NCBI GenBank assembly: GCA_964399165.1
Contig: CAYNPO010000016.1
Coordinates: 1-64,000, forward strand
Source of the DNA: UBA6144 sp964399165
GTDB taxonomy: Bacteria; Bdellovibrionota; Bacteriovoracia; Bacteriovoracales; Bacteriovoracaceae
DNA length: 64,000 bases
Direction: 5' to 3'
The notes under the pieces were generated by a model, which had not been told where the DNA came from, made no database searches, and was given only the letters and a program-made list of their open reading frames with translations. Numbering within the stretch: the first letter of the stretch is position 1; every line of letters begins with the position of its first letter. This document shows, in pieces, positions 49,729 to 57,805 of this stretch. A program made the position numbers and the translations under genes.

Positions 49729-50847
49729 ATGTTCGAGAACACCACTATCCCGGCTGAACTCCGTCCCAGTGATCCCCGCTTCGGTTGCGGGCCCTCTCTC
49801 GTTCCCGTGGAACACCTACAGAAGCTGGCCGCCACCGGAGTGGCCTACATGGGCAACAGCCACCGCAAGAACGCGGTGAAGAACCTGGTGAAGGAAGTGC
49901 AGGAGGGCATCGCCTCCTACTTTGGCATCCCCAGCGGCTACGAGGTGGTTCTGGGCAACGGTGGCGCCACCTTGGCCTGGGACATGATCGGATTGGGCAT
50001 GGTGGAGAAGAGTTCCCTCCACTTCACCTGCGGTGAGTTCTCCGAGAAATGGTACAAGAGCCACAAGCTAATTCCCTGGATCAGCGCCAAGGAAGTGAAG
50101 GTCGGCTATGGCGAGGGCATCAACCCCCGCGAAGAGGCGGGCCACGACTTCCTCTGTTGCACCCTGAATGAAACCTCCACCGGCGTGCAGCTCAGCCACA
50201 TTCCCAAGATGCAGGACCCCAACCTCTTGGTGGGCGTGGACGCCACCTCCGGCGCGGGCCAGATCCCCGTGGACATGGCCAACGTGGACCTTTACTACTT
50301 CTCCCCTCAGAAAGTGTTCGCTTCCGACGGTGGGCTGTTCGTGGCCATCATGTCCCCCAAGGCCATCGAGCGCGCCCTGAAACTCGGGGCGGACAAGTCC
50401 CGCTACGTGCCCGAGTTCCTGAAGTGGCCCCTGGCCATCGAGAACTCCCGGCAGAACCAAACCTACAACACGCCCGCCCTGGCCACCTTGTTCCTTCTCA
50501 ACGAACAGGTGAAAAAGCTCAACCAGCTGGGAGAGAAGACCGTGGCCGCCCAGGCCCGGGAGAAAGCGAACCTGCTTTACTCGTGGGCCGAATCCAAGCC
50601 CTACCTCAGCCCCTACGTGAAGAACCCCGAGTTCCGTTCCACCTCCGTGGCCACCATCGACGTGGACGACAAGTTCAAGACCGACGACCTCACCAAGATG
50701 CTGCGTTCCCAGAAAATCGCCTTCGACATCGACGCCTACCGCAAGCTGGGCCGCAACCAGCTGCGCATCTCCTTCTTCCACAACATCGCTCTGGGCGACC
50801 TGGAGAAGCTGACCCGGGCCATTTCCCACGCCATCGAGGGCGTCTAG
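49729..50847 (+). CDS. serC: Phosphoserine aminotransferase
   Basis: 372 aa class V PLP enzyme. FGCGPSLVP start region, NETSTGVQLSH, the DATSGAG cofactor contact and the PLP Lys in FSPQKVFASDGG. The sequence is of the group typified by actinobacterial SerC rather than the E. coli form. It makes 3-phosphoserine from 3-phosphohydroxypyruvate. CAGGAG precedes ATG 49729. A GATAAT -10-like box lies at 49695-49700. Confidence 0.93.
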   Translation: MFENTTIPAELRPSDPRFGCGPSLVPVEHLQKLAATGVAYMGNSHRKNAVKNLVKEVQEGIASYFGIPSGYEVVLGNGGATLAWDMIGLGMVEKSSLHFTCGEFSEKWYKSHKLIPWISAKEVKVGYGEGINPREEAGHDFLCCTLNETSTGVQLSHIPKMQDPNLLVGVDATSGAGQIPVDMANVDLYYFSPQKVFASDGGLFVAIMSPKAIERALKLGADKSRYVPEFLKWPLAIENSRQNQTYNTPALATLFLLNEQVKKLNQLGEKTVAAQAREKANLLYSWAESKPYLSPYVKNPEFRSTSVATIDVDDKFKTDDLTKMLRSQKIAFDIDAYRKLGRNQLRISFFHNIALGDLEKLTRAISHAIEGV

Positions 50848-50860
50848 GCCGTTTCGACCT

Positions 50861-50886
50861 TGGGCAGGGGAGAATCCCCCTGCCCA
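50861..50886 (+). terminator. Hairpin after serC
   Basis: TGGGCAGGGG (50861-50870) pairs with CCCCTGCCCA (50877-50886) over a six-base loop. There is no T tract, so termination is uncertain; it may instead stabilise the mRNA end. Confidence 0.45.
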
Positions 50887-50946
50887 TGACGGCGCATTCC
50901 TTGGTAGACATGGGGGGTCCGCTCGCCCCTTCACCAAAGGATGCCC

Positions 50947-52137
50947 ATGCGACTGCCCCTCGTCTTGCTGTTGGCCCTCTCCCTACCCACCGCCTTCGCC
51001 CTGCCCTGGAGCGCCACGAACAACCCCCACGCCATCTCGCGCGTGACCGGGGCGCCGTTGGTGAAGCGCTTTGCGAGCCTGCCGCTGGCGGCGAAGCTCT
51101 CCAACATCCACTACATCTGGTCCGACACCTATTGGCCTTCCAACAAGGGCGGCTTGGCCTACCGCTGGAACGACGAACCCAATCCCCGCAACTTCACCTA
51201 CCGGCTGCTCTCACGCCAGCAGCTCGCCGCCATGTCCCTGGTGGAGCGGGAGAAGCTTTCCCCCGCCGAGAAGTACGACATTTACATGGGCCGATATGAC
51301 TACCCGTTGACCCGGCAGATGTGGCGTGAGAACCGGCCCAACGACCTGTGGTGGGAAGGCATCTGCCATGGCTGGGCCTCAGCGGCCGTGAGCCATCCCG
51401 AACCAGACCGCGTGGACCTGCGCAACCCTGACGGCATCCTGGTACCGTTCGGCGCCTCCGACGTGAAGGGGCTCTTAAGCCTCTACTACGCCAAGGTCCA
51501 CAAGACCAATGAACGCTTCCAGATCGGCCGGCGCTGCCGAGCCCGCGGGAAAGTGCCCGGCGAGGACAGCCCCCGGGACCGCTACCGCAACCCACCGCCG
51601 GCCGCCGAGGCCAACTCGCCCGACTGCGCGGACACCAATGCCGGTGCCTTCCACCTCGCCCTCACTAACATGGTGGGATTGCACGGGCGGGGCTTCGTGG
51701 TGGAGATCGATCGCTACAACGACGTATGGAACCAGCCCATGGGCGAATACTCCTCCCAGGTGCTGTATGACCGCCCCGTCCTGGGCCGTCCCGGAGTGGC
51801 CCGCCAGCTGAAGGTGCGTACCCGCATGACCTATGGTGAGGAACTCAACTTGCTTGAGCCCAGCCAGCGCGAGGACGAGGGGGGCTTCATGTCCATGGAT
51901 CCAGTGACGGGCACTCCCGCCCAGACCACGCTGTACAAGGACTACGAATACACCCTCGACCTCAACGCCCGCGGCGAAATCGTCGGTGGCGCTTGGTTGA
52001 CCCACACACGTCCGGACTTCCTTTGGACCAAGGCGCCCGCCGCCCGTTTCGTGGACGACGCCGTCTACCGTTTGGGCGGCCTTAACCGCATTTACCGCCC
52101 GGTGCGGGGGGGGGCCCTGAGGCTGGCCGCGGATTAA
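50947..52137 (+). CDS. Secreted transglutaminase-elicitor-like protein, copy 1
   Basis: 396 aa from ATG 50947; an in-frame ATG at 50941 sits inside the AAAGGA Shine-Dalgarno and is less likely. Signal peptide ending AFA. The core GICHGWASAAV with Cys140, the later GAFHLALTNMVG with His236 and an Asp at about 255-259 (VVEIDRYNDVW) form a Cys-His-Asp order typical of transglutaminase folds, and GICHGWA is the hallmark of the TGase_elicitor family, first known from oomycete cell-wall elicitors. Role could be cross-linking or cleaving extracellular proteins. A strong homologue lies directly downstream. Confidence 0.7.
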   Translation: MRLPLVLLLALSLPTAFALPWSATNNPHAISRVTGAPLVKRFASLPLAAKLSNIHYIWSDTYWPSNKGGLAYRWNDEPNPRNFTYRLLSRQQLAAMSLVEREKLSPAEKYDIYMGRYDYPLTRQMWRENRPNDLWWEGICHGWASAAVSHPEPDRVDLRNPDGILVPFGASDVKGLLSLYYAKVHKTNERFQIGRRCRARGKVPGEDSPRDRYRNPPPAAEANSPDCADTNAGAFHLALTNMVGLHGRGFVVEIDRYNDVWNQPMGEYSSQVLYDRPVLGRPGVARQLKVRTRMTYGEELNLLEPSQREDEGGFMSMDPVTGTPAQTTLYKDYEYTLDLNARGEIVGGAWLTHTRPDFLWTKAPAARFVDDAVYRLGGLNRIYRPVRGGALRLAAD

Positions 52138-52164
52138 TTCCTTCTCATGATGAATGCGTGGAAG

Positions 52165-52188
52165 CCCCCGGAAACGGGGGTTTTTTTT
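52165..52188 (+). terminator. Rho-independent terminator between the two elicitor-like genes
   Basis: CCCCCG (52165-52170), GAAA tetraloop, CGGGGG (52175-52180) and eight T. So the two copies probably have separate transcripts. Confidence 0.9.
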
Positions 52189-52291
52189 ACCCAGATTCGT
52201 GCGGTAATTTTTTCAATCCGCCGTGTCAGTTAGCATGGAGCTTGGTAGATGGGCGCATTGGTTTGACTTCCCTTCCCAACAAAGGATGCCC

Positions 52292-53497
52292 ATGAAACCC
52301 GCGCTCCTGTCCGCCGTGCTTGTGCTATCCGTGGCGCCTGCCCTCGCCGCTCCCTGGAACCGGGCCAACAACCCCAACGGCGTAACTCGCATGACCGGTA
52401 GACCCCTGGTCCGCAACTTCAGCGCTCTTCCCTTGGAGGCCAAACTCAGCAACCCGCACTTCATCTGGTCCGACACCTACTGGCCCGCCAACAAGGGCGG
52501 CATCGCCTATCGGTGGAACAACGAGCCCAACCCCCAAAACTTCACCTACCGCCGCTACACCAAGGCGGAGCTCCAGCGCATGCCGCTGGTGGAGCTGGAG
52601 AAGCTCTCCCCCGCGGAGAAGTATGACATTTTCATGGGCCGCTACGATTATCCCCTGACCCGCCGGGTGCTCGCCGAGAACAGCCCCCGCGACTTGTGGT
52701 GGACCGGCATCTGTCATGGCTGGGCCCCCGCCGCCGTCAACCATATTGAGCCCGCCCGACAGGATCTGCGCAACGCTGACGGTATCGTGGTGCCCTTCGG
52801 TTCCACCGACGTGAAGGGCCTTTTGAGCTACTACTACGCCAAAGTCCACCAGACCTCCCAGCGTTTCCAAATCGGCAAACGTTGCAAAGCCGCCGGCAAA
52901 GTGCCGGGCGAAGGTAGCAGCCGTGACCGCGTGACCACCATGCCGATGGCCATCATCGCCAACTCCGGCGCCTGCGCTGACGTGAACCCCGGCGCCTTCC
53001 ACCTTGCCCTCACCAACATGGTAGGTCTCAATGACATGGGCTTCGTGGTGGAAGTGGACCGGTTCCGCGACGTGTGGAACCAGCCCATGGGCCAATACTC
53101 CACCCAGGTGCTGTCTGAGCGCCCGGCCCGCGGCCGTGGTGGTCTGGCCCGCATCCTCACCGTTCGGACCCGCATGACCTACGGCGAGGAACTCAACCTG
53201 CTCGAGCCCTCTCAGCGGGGCGACGAAGGCGGCTTCCTGTCCATGGACCACGTGACCGGCACCCCCGCCAACACCACGCTGTACAAGGACTACGAGTACA
53301 CTCTAGAGCTCAACGGACGTGGCGAGATCATCGGCGGCACCTGGTTGACCACCACCCGCCCCGACTTCATCTGGGCGAAGGCCGCGGCAACCCGTTTCAT
53401 CGACGGCGGTTACGGACTTGCGGGCCTGAACCAGATCTACCGCCCAGTGATCGACGCCCCGGCCATGGCTTCCACTGAAGCAGTAGTGACCGAGTAA
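52292..53497 (+). CDS. Secreted transglutaminase-elicitor-like protein, copy 2
   Basis: 401 aa from ATG 52292 (ATG 52286 is in frame but overlaps the AAAGGA site). Signal peptide ending ALAA. Clear paralogue of copy 1 along the full length: WSDTYWP, EKLSPAEKYDI, GRYDYPLTR, DLWW, GICHGWA (Cys141), DVKGLLS, GAFHLALTNMVG (His237), DVWNQPMG and MTYGEELNLLEPSQR are shared. The two differ mainly in the variable stretch near residues 205-230. The same predicted catalytic triad implies both are active. Confidence 0.7.
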   Translation: MKPALLSAVLVLSVAPALAAPWNRANNPNGVTRMTGRPLVRNFSALPLEAKLSNPHFIWSDTYWPANKGGIAYRWNNEPNPQNFTYRRYTKAELQRMPLVELEKLSPAEKYDIFMGRYDYPLTRRVLAENSPRDLWWTGICHGWAPAAVNHIEPARQDLRNADGIVVPFGSTDVKGLLSYYYAKVHQTSQRFQIGKRCKAAGKVPGEGSSRDRVTTMPMAIIANSGACADVNPGAFHLALTNMVGLNDMGFVVEVDRFRDVWNQPMGQYSTQVLSERPARGRGGLARILTVRTRMTYGEELNLLEPSQRGDEGGFLSMDHVTGTPANTTLYKDYEYTLELNGRGEIIGGTWLTTTRPDFIWAKAAATRFIDGGYGLAGLNQIYRPVIDAPAMASTEAVVTE

Positions 53498-53528
53498 TCC
53501 CAAAGACGTCCAAGCGTGAAAGCAAAGG

Positions 53529-53548
53529 GGGCCCCTAACGGGGCCCTT
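53529..53548 (+). terminator. Terminator-like hairpin after copy 2
   Basis: GGGCCCC (53529-53535), TAAC loop, GGGGCCC (53540-53546), then TT. The T tract is short. It lies against the stop of the convergent tgt gene. Confidence 0.6.
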
Positions 53549-53549
53549 C

Positions 53550-54680
53550 TCAATTTCGGGAATAGCCGGCCAGGAACTCCCGCTTGAACTCCAGGTATCT
53601 GTCCGCCAGGATCGCCTCCCGCGCCCGCACCGCCATGGACTTGTAGAAGGCGATGTTATGGGCCGTGGCCAGGATCTGCCCCAGGATCTCGTTGGAGTCG
53701 AAGAGGTGCTTGATGTAGGCCCGCGTGAAGTTGGTGTTCACGTAGTCCTTGAGGTTGGGCTCGATGGGGAAGAAATCCCGGCGGTAGTTCTTATGCTCGA
53801 TGCGGATCTTTCCGCGGTTGGTGAAGAGCGTCCCGCCGCGGGCGAACTTGGTGGGGATGATGCAATCGCTCATGTCCACGCCGTTCTCCCAGATCATCAA
53901 GAGGTCCTCGGGCATGCCAACGCCCATCACGTAACGGGGTTTGTCCGCCGGCATCTTGGGGGCGGCATACTTCACGATGGCCTCCATGTGCTCCGGGCCC
54001 TCACCCACGGAGACGCCGCCGATGGCGTATCCGGGGAGGTCGCGCTTCACCACTTCCTCAAGACAAATGTCGCGGTACTTGGGGTAGACGCCGCCCTGGA
54101 TGATGCCGAACAATGCTTGTTTTGGGTTGGTCCAAGCCTCGATGGAGCGGTCCAGCCAGCGGTGCGTGCGGGCGATGGAATTTTCCACGTACTTCTCGGT
54201 GGCGGGGTAGGGGATGCACTCGTCGAAGGCCATCATAATGTCGGAACCAAGGTTCTGCTGGACGCCGATGGAGATCTCCGGCGTGAGCTTTACGTCTTTG
54301 CCGTCGGCGTCGCGGAAAATGGCGCCTTCCTCCGTGATGCCATTCTTCTGGAGCGAGAACACCTGGAAGCCGCCGGAGTCGGTGAGGATGGGGCGGTCCC
54401 AGCCCATGAACTTGTGAAGACCGCCCGCCTTGGCGATCAACTCGGAACCAGGCGTGAGGTGCAGGTGGTAGGTGTTGGAGAGCATGATCTGGATGTCCAG
54501 GTCCTTGAGCTCCTTGGGCTGCAGGGCCTTGATGGCACCGTGGGTGCCCACCGGCATGAAGACCGGAGTCTCGATCTTCCCGTGGGGAGTGTGGATCACG
54601 CCGGCGCGGGCGCCGCAGCTCTTGTCCACGTGCTGGAGCTCGAAGCGGAAATGCTCTTTTACCAATTCGCTGGTTTTCAT
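53550..54680 (-). CDS. tgt: tRNA-guanine transglycosylase (queuosine), zinc cysteines absent
   Basis: 376 aa from ATG 54680. Catalytic Asp101 in LTDSGGFQ, the Asp272 nucleophile region VDMSDCIIPT, GGVSVGEG and FGIIQGGV mark it as bacterial Tgt, which exchanges G34 for preQ1 in GUN-anticodon tRNAs. The C-terminal CxCxxC zinc site of typical Tgt is replaced by NLKDYVNTNF (residues 309-318); only the fourth ligand, His341, remains, and NAR in PTRNARNG is FAR. The fold may therefore be held by other means, or activity altered. Length is normal. Confidence 0.93.
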   Translation of the reverse strand: MKTSELVKEHFRFELQHVDKSCGARAGVIHTPHGKIETPVFMPVGTHGAIKALQPKELKDLDIQIMLSNTYHLHLTPGSELIAKAGGLHKFMGWDRPILTDSGGFQVFSLQKNGITEEGAIFRDADGKDVKLTPEISIGVQQNLGSDIMMAFDECIPYPATEKYVENSIARTHRWLDRSIEAWTNPKQALFGIIQGGVYPKYRDICLEEVVKRDLPGYAIGGVSVGEGPEHMEAIVKYAAPKMPADKPRYVMGVGMPEDLLMIWENGVDMSDCIIPTKFARGGTLFTNRGKIRIEHKNYRRDFFPIEPNLKDYVNTNFTRAYIKHLFDSNEILGQILATAHNIAFYKSMAVRAREAILADRYLEFKREFLAGYSRN

Positions 54681-54751
54681 GGGGGGAACATCCTTTGGGC
54701 GCGGCGGGTTTTCCAAGGGCAAGGCCCCGGCATGTCGACTATGGTCCGCGG

Positions 54752-55285
54752 ATGCGGCGTTGGTACCAGGTTTTTCTCCCGTTGTTAGGCCTGTTGTTGG
54801 GGCGCGAGCTGTTTTCGTGGGCCGTGCCCATGAAGGCCAGGGGAGTGGCACGGGTCTTGGACGGGGATACCCTCGAATTCAGGGGCGCCCGCCTGCGCCT
54901 GCGGGGGGTGGACGCGCCAGAACGAGGCCAGCCATTCCTGAGCGCGGAGGGAGACGCCGGTGCCCTTGCGGCCCGGTGCGCACAGGGAGTGCTCTCGGGT
55001 GGCGATTGGGAATTTCACTGGCGGGGCCGGGATTTCTACGGACGCGTGTTGGCGGACGGGTGGCGTGGGGGAGAGTGGCTGGCGGAGGTCTTGGTGGAAC
55101 GCGGGTGTGGACTAGCTTATTTTTACCCAGGAAGTCTGTCCGTGGGTGAGGCGGGGAGGCTAAGGCGGGCCCAGAACAGGGCCTTCAGGTCACGGGCGGG
55201 ATTGTGGGCCAAGGGAGGGATCATCAATCCCTCCCATTGGCGGAAAGCTCAGAAAGCCAGGCGCAGGCCGGTGGCCACCGAGTAG
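54752..55285 (+). CDS. Staphylococcal-nuclease-like secreted or anchored protein
   Basis: 177 aa. N-terminal hydrophobic segment (about 5-20; probably signal or anchor). The SNase core has VLDGDTLEF (metal Asp), RLRLRGVDAPE (catalytic Arg and Asp) and the DFYGRVLAD stretch with a second Arg. It would cleave DNA/RNA outside the cytoplasm. ATG 54752 is chosen; no strong Shine-Dalgarno is seen. The last 37 bases overlap the 3' end of the convergent barrel gene. Confidence 0.85.
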   Translation: MRRWYQVFLPLLGLLLGRELFSWAVPMKARGVARVLDGDTLEFRGARLRLRGVDAPERGQPFLSAEGDAGALAARCAQGVLSGGDWEFHWRGRDFYGRVLADGWRGGEWLAEVLVERGCGLAYFYPGSLSVGEAGRLRRAQNRAFRSRAGLWAKGGIINPSHWRKAQKARRRPVATE

Positions 55286-56307
55286 ACCTCGGTGCCGAAC
55301 ACTTTGTTGGCGACGGCGTAGACGCGCACGTAGGGGATGTTGACCTGGAAGCCGGCGAAGGCGCGTAGGAACAAGGGACGCACCTTGCCCGTCTCGTCCA
55401 CGTTGGCGGCCGTGTCCACCTGGAAAGCCTGGCCGCCGCCACACACGCCGCCGGTGCAGTTCAGGGTGCTGCGTTCGGCGTTGGCGTCGGCCTTGCCTTT
55501 GGCGGAACCCATGTTGAAGTCGGTGCCCAACCCCGCGTAGAAGCTCAGTACGTGCAGGAAGTTTACGCCCGAGGAGATCTCGATGGGGATGGAGTGGGTG
55601 GCGGTCTCGATGGTGGCCTTGGGGGTGGCGGCAAGGTTACCGGATATACTCTCGGTCCCGTTGTCCTCGTCCACGTCCTTGTCGATGTTGGAGGTTACCG
55701 TCAGGTCCAAGCTGCTGTATTGGTAGCCGGTGTGCAAGCGCACCCCGTCCCAACCGAACCAACGGGAACCGTTACCATCGATCCATTTGTAGGAACCCAT
55801 GAAGCCGAAGGAGATCATGTCGGCCTTCACCTCGTTGTCGTCCACGTCCTTTTCCAGGTCGTACTTGAAGAAGTTCAGCATGAGGGTGGTTTTTTTAGGG
55901 TCGAGACCCAGGAAGGAGTCGTCGAAGAGAGAGGACATGTTCAGACCCACGATGGCACCGCCGGTGGCGCCGGCGCCGGAGATGTCGCTGTCCATCTCCT
56001 TGTCCTCTTCCAGGTCAGCACCTAGGCCCACGCCGGCGCCAATGGTGAATTTGTCGAAGTGGGAAATGTAATCGGTGGCCATCCCGCGGCTGGAGGCCGC
56101 TTGGGAATCGGCCATGCCTTCCATGAGGCGCTTAGGAGAGCTCGCGGGGAGGTCCTTGTTGACGTCGTTTTGGACCTTCAGAAGTTCCGCTTCGAGGGCC
56201 GCGTCCACGGCGGCGTTGCCAGTGGGGACCAAGGTCAGCTTGAAAATCTGGGCCCGAGCGGGAAGAGCGGTCGCGAGTATGAACAAAGTCAGCAACAGGG
56301 CCTTCAT
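55249..56307 (-). CDS. Outer-membrane beta-barrel-like protein
   Basis: 352 aa. Signal peptide ending ARA, an N-terminal helical stretch, then Gly- and Asp-rich amphipathic strands (YEAGL-like turns, FTIGAGVGLGADL) and a C-terminal SVATGLRLAF, ending in Phe as outer-membrane barrels do. One close Cys pair (CTGGVC). Family not recognised. It is convergent with the nuclease and is preceded by the DEAD-box promoter region on the other strand. Confidence 0.7.
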   Translation of the reverse strand: MKALLLTLFILATALPARAQIFKLTLVPTGNAAVDAALEAELLKVQNDVNKDLPASSPKRLMEGMADSQAASSRGMATDYISHFDKFTIGAGVGLGADLEEDKEMDSDISGAGATGGAIVGLNMSSLFDDSFLGLDPKKTTLMLNFFKYDLEKDVDDNEVKADMISFGFMGSYKWIDGNGSRWFGWDGVRLHTGYQYSSLDLTVTSNIDKDVDEDNGTESISGNLAATPKATIETATHSIPIEISSGVNFLHVLSFYAGLGTDFNMGSAKGKADANAERSTLNCTGGVCGGGQAFQVDTAANVDETGKVRPLFLRAFAGFQVNIPYVRVYAVANKVFGTEVYSVATGLRLAF

Positions 56308-56403
56308 GGGGTCATGTCCTTGGTTGGGGCTATTCGGGGAACTCCAACCATTCTAACAACTTCAGGGGAGATCGCAGGGGGGAATTTCTGGCCTGATGCC
56401 GCC

Positions 56404-56432
56404 TTGAGTTGTCGTGTAAAAACCGCTATAAA
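56404..56432 (+). promoter_or_regulatory. Sigma-70 promoter for the DEAD-box helicase
   Basis: TTGAGT (56404-56409), an exact 17-base spacer and TATAAA (56427-56432), 33 bases before ATG 56465. Confidence 0.6.
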
Positions 56433-56464
56433 CGGGCCCCGTCATCCCCCCTTTGAGGCCCCAC

Positions 56465-57796
56465 ATGTCCTTCAATTCACTCGCCCTCTTGCCTTCCTTC
56501 GACGGCTATTTCCGCGAGCAAGGCTTCAAAGAACCCACCGGTGTCCAGCGCAAGGTGGTACCTGGGTTCCTCAAGCGCCAATCCCAAGTCGTGGTGTCGG
56601 AAACCGGCTCGGGCAAGACGCTCTCCTACGTGCTGCCCATGATGCACATGCTCAAGGTGGAGGAGGAAAAACACGGCCCGACCACCGAGCGCTCCACCCC
56701 GCGCGCGCTGGTGCTTGCCCCCACGCGTGAGTTGGCGGCCCAGATCCACGCGGTCTTCAAGTCCGCCTCGCACCACGTGAAACTGCGCGTGCGGCTTTTG
56801 ACCGGCGGTGACTCTCACGAGCGCACTAAGGGCCTGGCCCATTCCACCTACGACATCCTCGTGGCCACGCCTTCGCGCGTGAAGAGCGCGCTCAAGCACA
56901 AGGAACTCTCGCTCGGGCATGTGCGCTGGTTGGTGCTTGACGAGGCCGACAACCTCTTCGAGATGGGGTTCAAGCGCGATGTCGAGCAGTTCCTGGTCGA
57001 CATGGATGTAGACATGCTCCAGTTAGGATTCTTCACCGCCACCCTCCCGCCGGTTTTCGAAGAATTCCTGCGCACGCGCTTTCCCAGCAAGAAGCTCGAA
57101 TGGGTCATGTCCGGGGACTCGCACCGCCCGCAGGTGCGCATCGAGACCTACAACGTGCGCACCGAGCCCGCGGAGAAAGACGCCATCGTCCGCATGTTCC
57201 TGCAGAAGCAGGCTAAGGGCCGCGGGATCATCTTCACCAACCAGCGCAACCAGGCCGAGGCCCTACACTCCTTCCTCAAGGCCAAGATGCCCGAGCTCAA
57301 GCTGCGGCTCCTGCATGGGGACATGCCCGCAGAAGAGCGCGGGGACGCCATTAAGTCCTTCCTGGAAAAGAAGGCCCAGGTGCTGGTGGCCACCGACGTA
57401 GCCGCCCGCGGGATCGACATCGACGACCTTGCCTGGGTGGTGAACTATGGGCTGCCCAAGACCGCCATTTATTACCTCCACCGTTGCGGGCGCGTGGGCC
57501 GCGGTGGCAAGACCGGTGTCGTCTACAATCTGGTGGCTTCCCACGACGGCAAGATGATCGCCTCCATCAACGAGGCCATCCAGAAGCAGACCCACCTGCC
57601 CCTGCAGCCCATCCCGGACGCCAAGCTCAACGACAAGGCCCGTGACGTTGCCCGAGAGCGGGCGAAGCAACGGGCCGCCAAGAAGGCCGCCAGCGTGGAA
57701 TCACGGGATCGCCGGGCCCGCCCCGGGGACGCTCTCAAGCGCCGGGCGCCCACCGTCAAACGTGAGAAGACGCGTTCTCCGCGCCCGCGCCGCTGA
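56465..57796 (+). CDS. DEAD-box ATP-dependent RNA helicase
   Basis: 443 aa from ATG 56465. Q motif region (FKEPTGVQRK), motif I SETGSGKT, Ia APTRELA, II VLDEADN, III FTATLP (TAT instead of SAT), V DVAARGID and VI HRCGRVGRGG. A Lys/Arg-rich tail of about 60 residues suggests RNA or ribosome binding. It probably unwinds RNA in ribosome assembly or decay. It is nearly abutting the convergent patatin gene (9 bases). Confidence 0.94.
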   Translation: MSFNSLALLPSFDGYFREQGFKEPTGVQRKVVPGFLKRQSQVVVSETGSGKTLSYVLPMMHMLKVEEEKHGPTTERSTPRALVLAPTRELAAQIHAVFKSASHHVKLRVRLLTGGDSHERTKGLAHSTYDILVATPSRVKSALKHKELSLGHVRWLVLDEADNLFEMGFKRDVEQFLVDMDVDMLQLGFFTATLPPVFEEFLRTRFPSKKLEWVMSGDSHRPQVRIETYNVRTEPAEKDAIVRMFLQKQAKGRGIIFTNQRNQAEALHSFLKAKMPELKLRLLHGDMPAEERGDAIKSFLEKKAQVLVATDVAARGIDIDDLAWVVNYGLPKTAIYYLHRCGRVGRGGKTGVVYNLVASHDGKMIASINEAIQKQTHLPLQPIPDAKLNDKARDVARERAKQRAAKKAASVESRDRRARPGDALKRRAPTVKREKTRSPRPRR

Positions 57797-57805
57797 GCCA
57801 GGACC

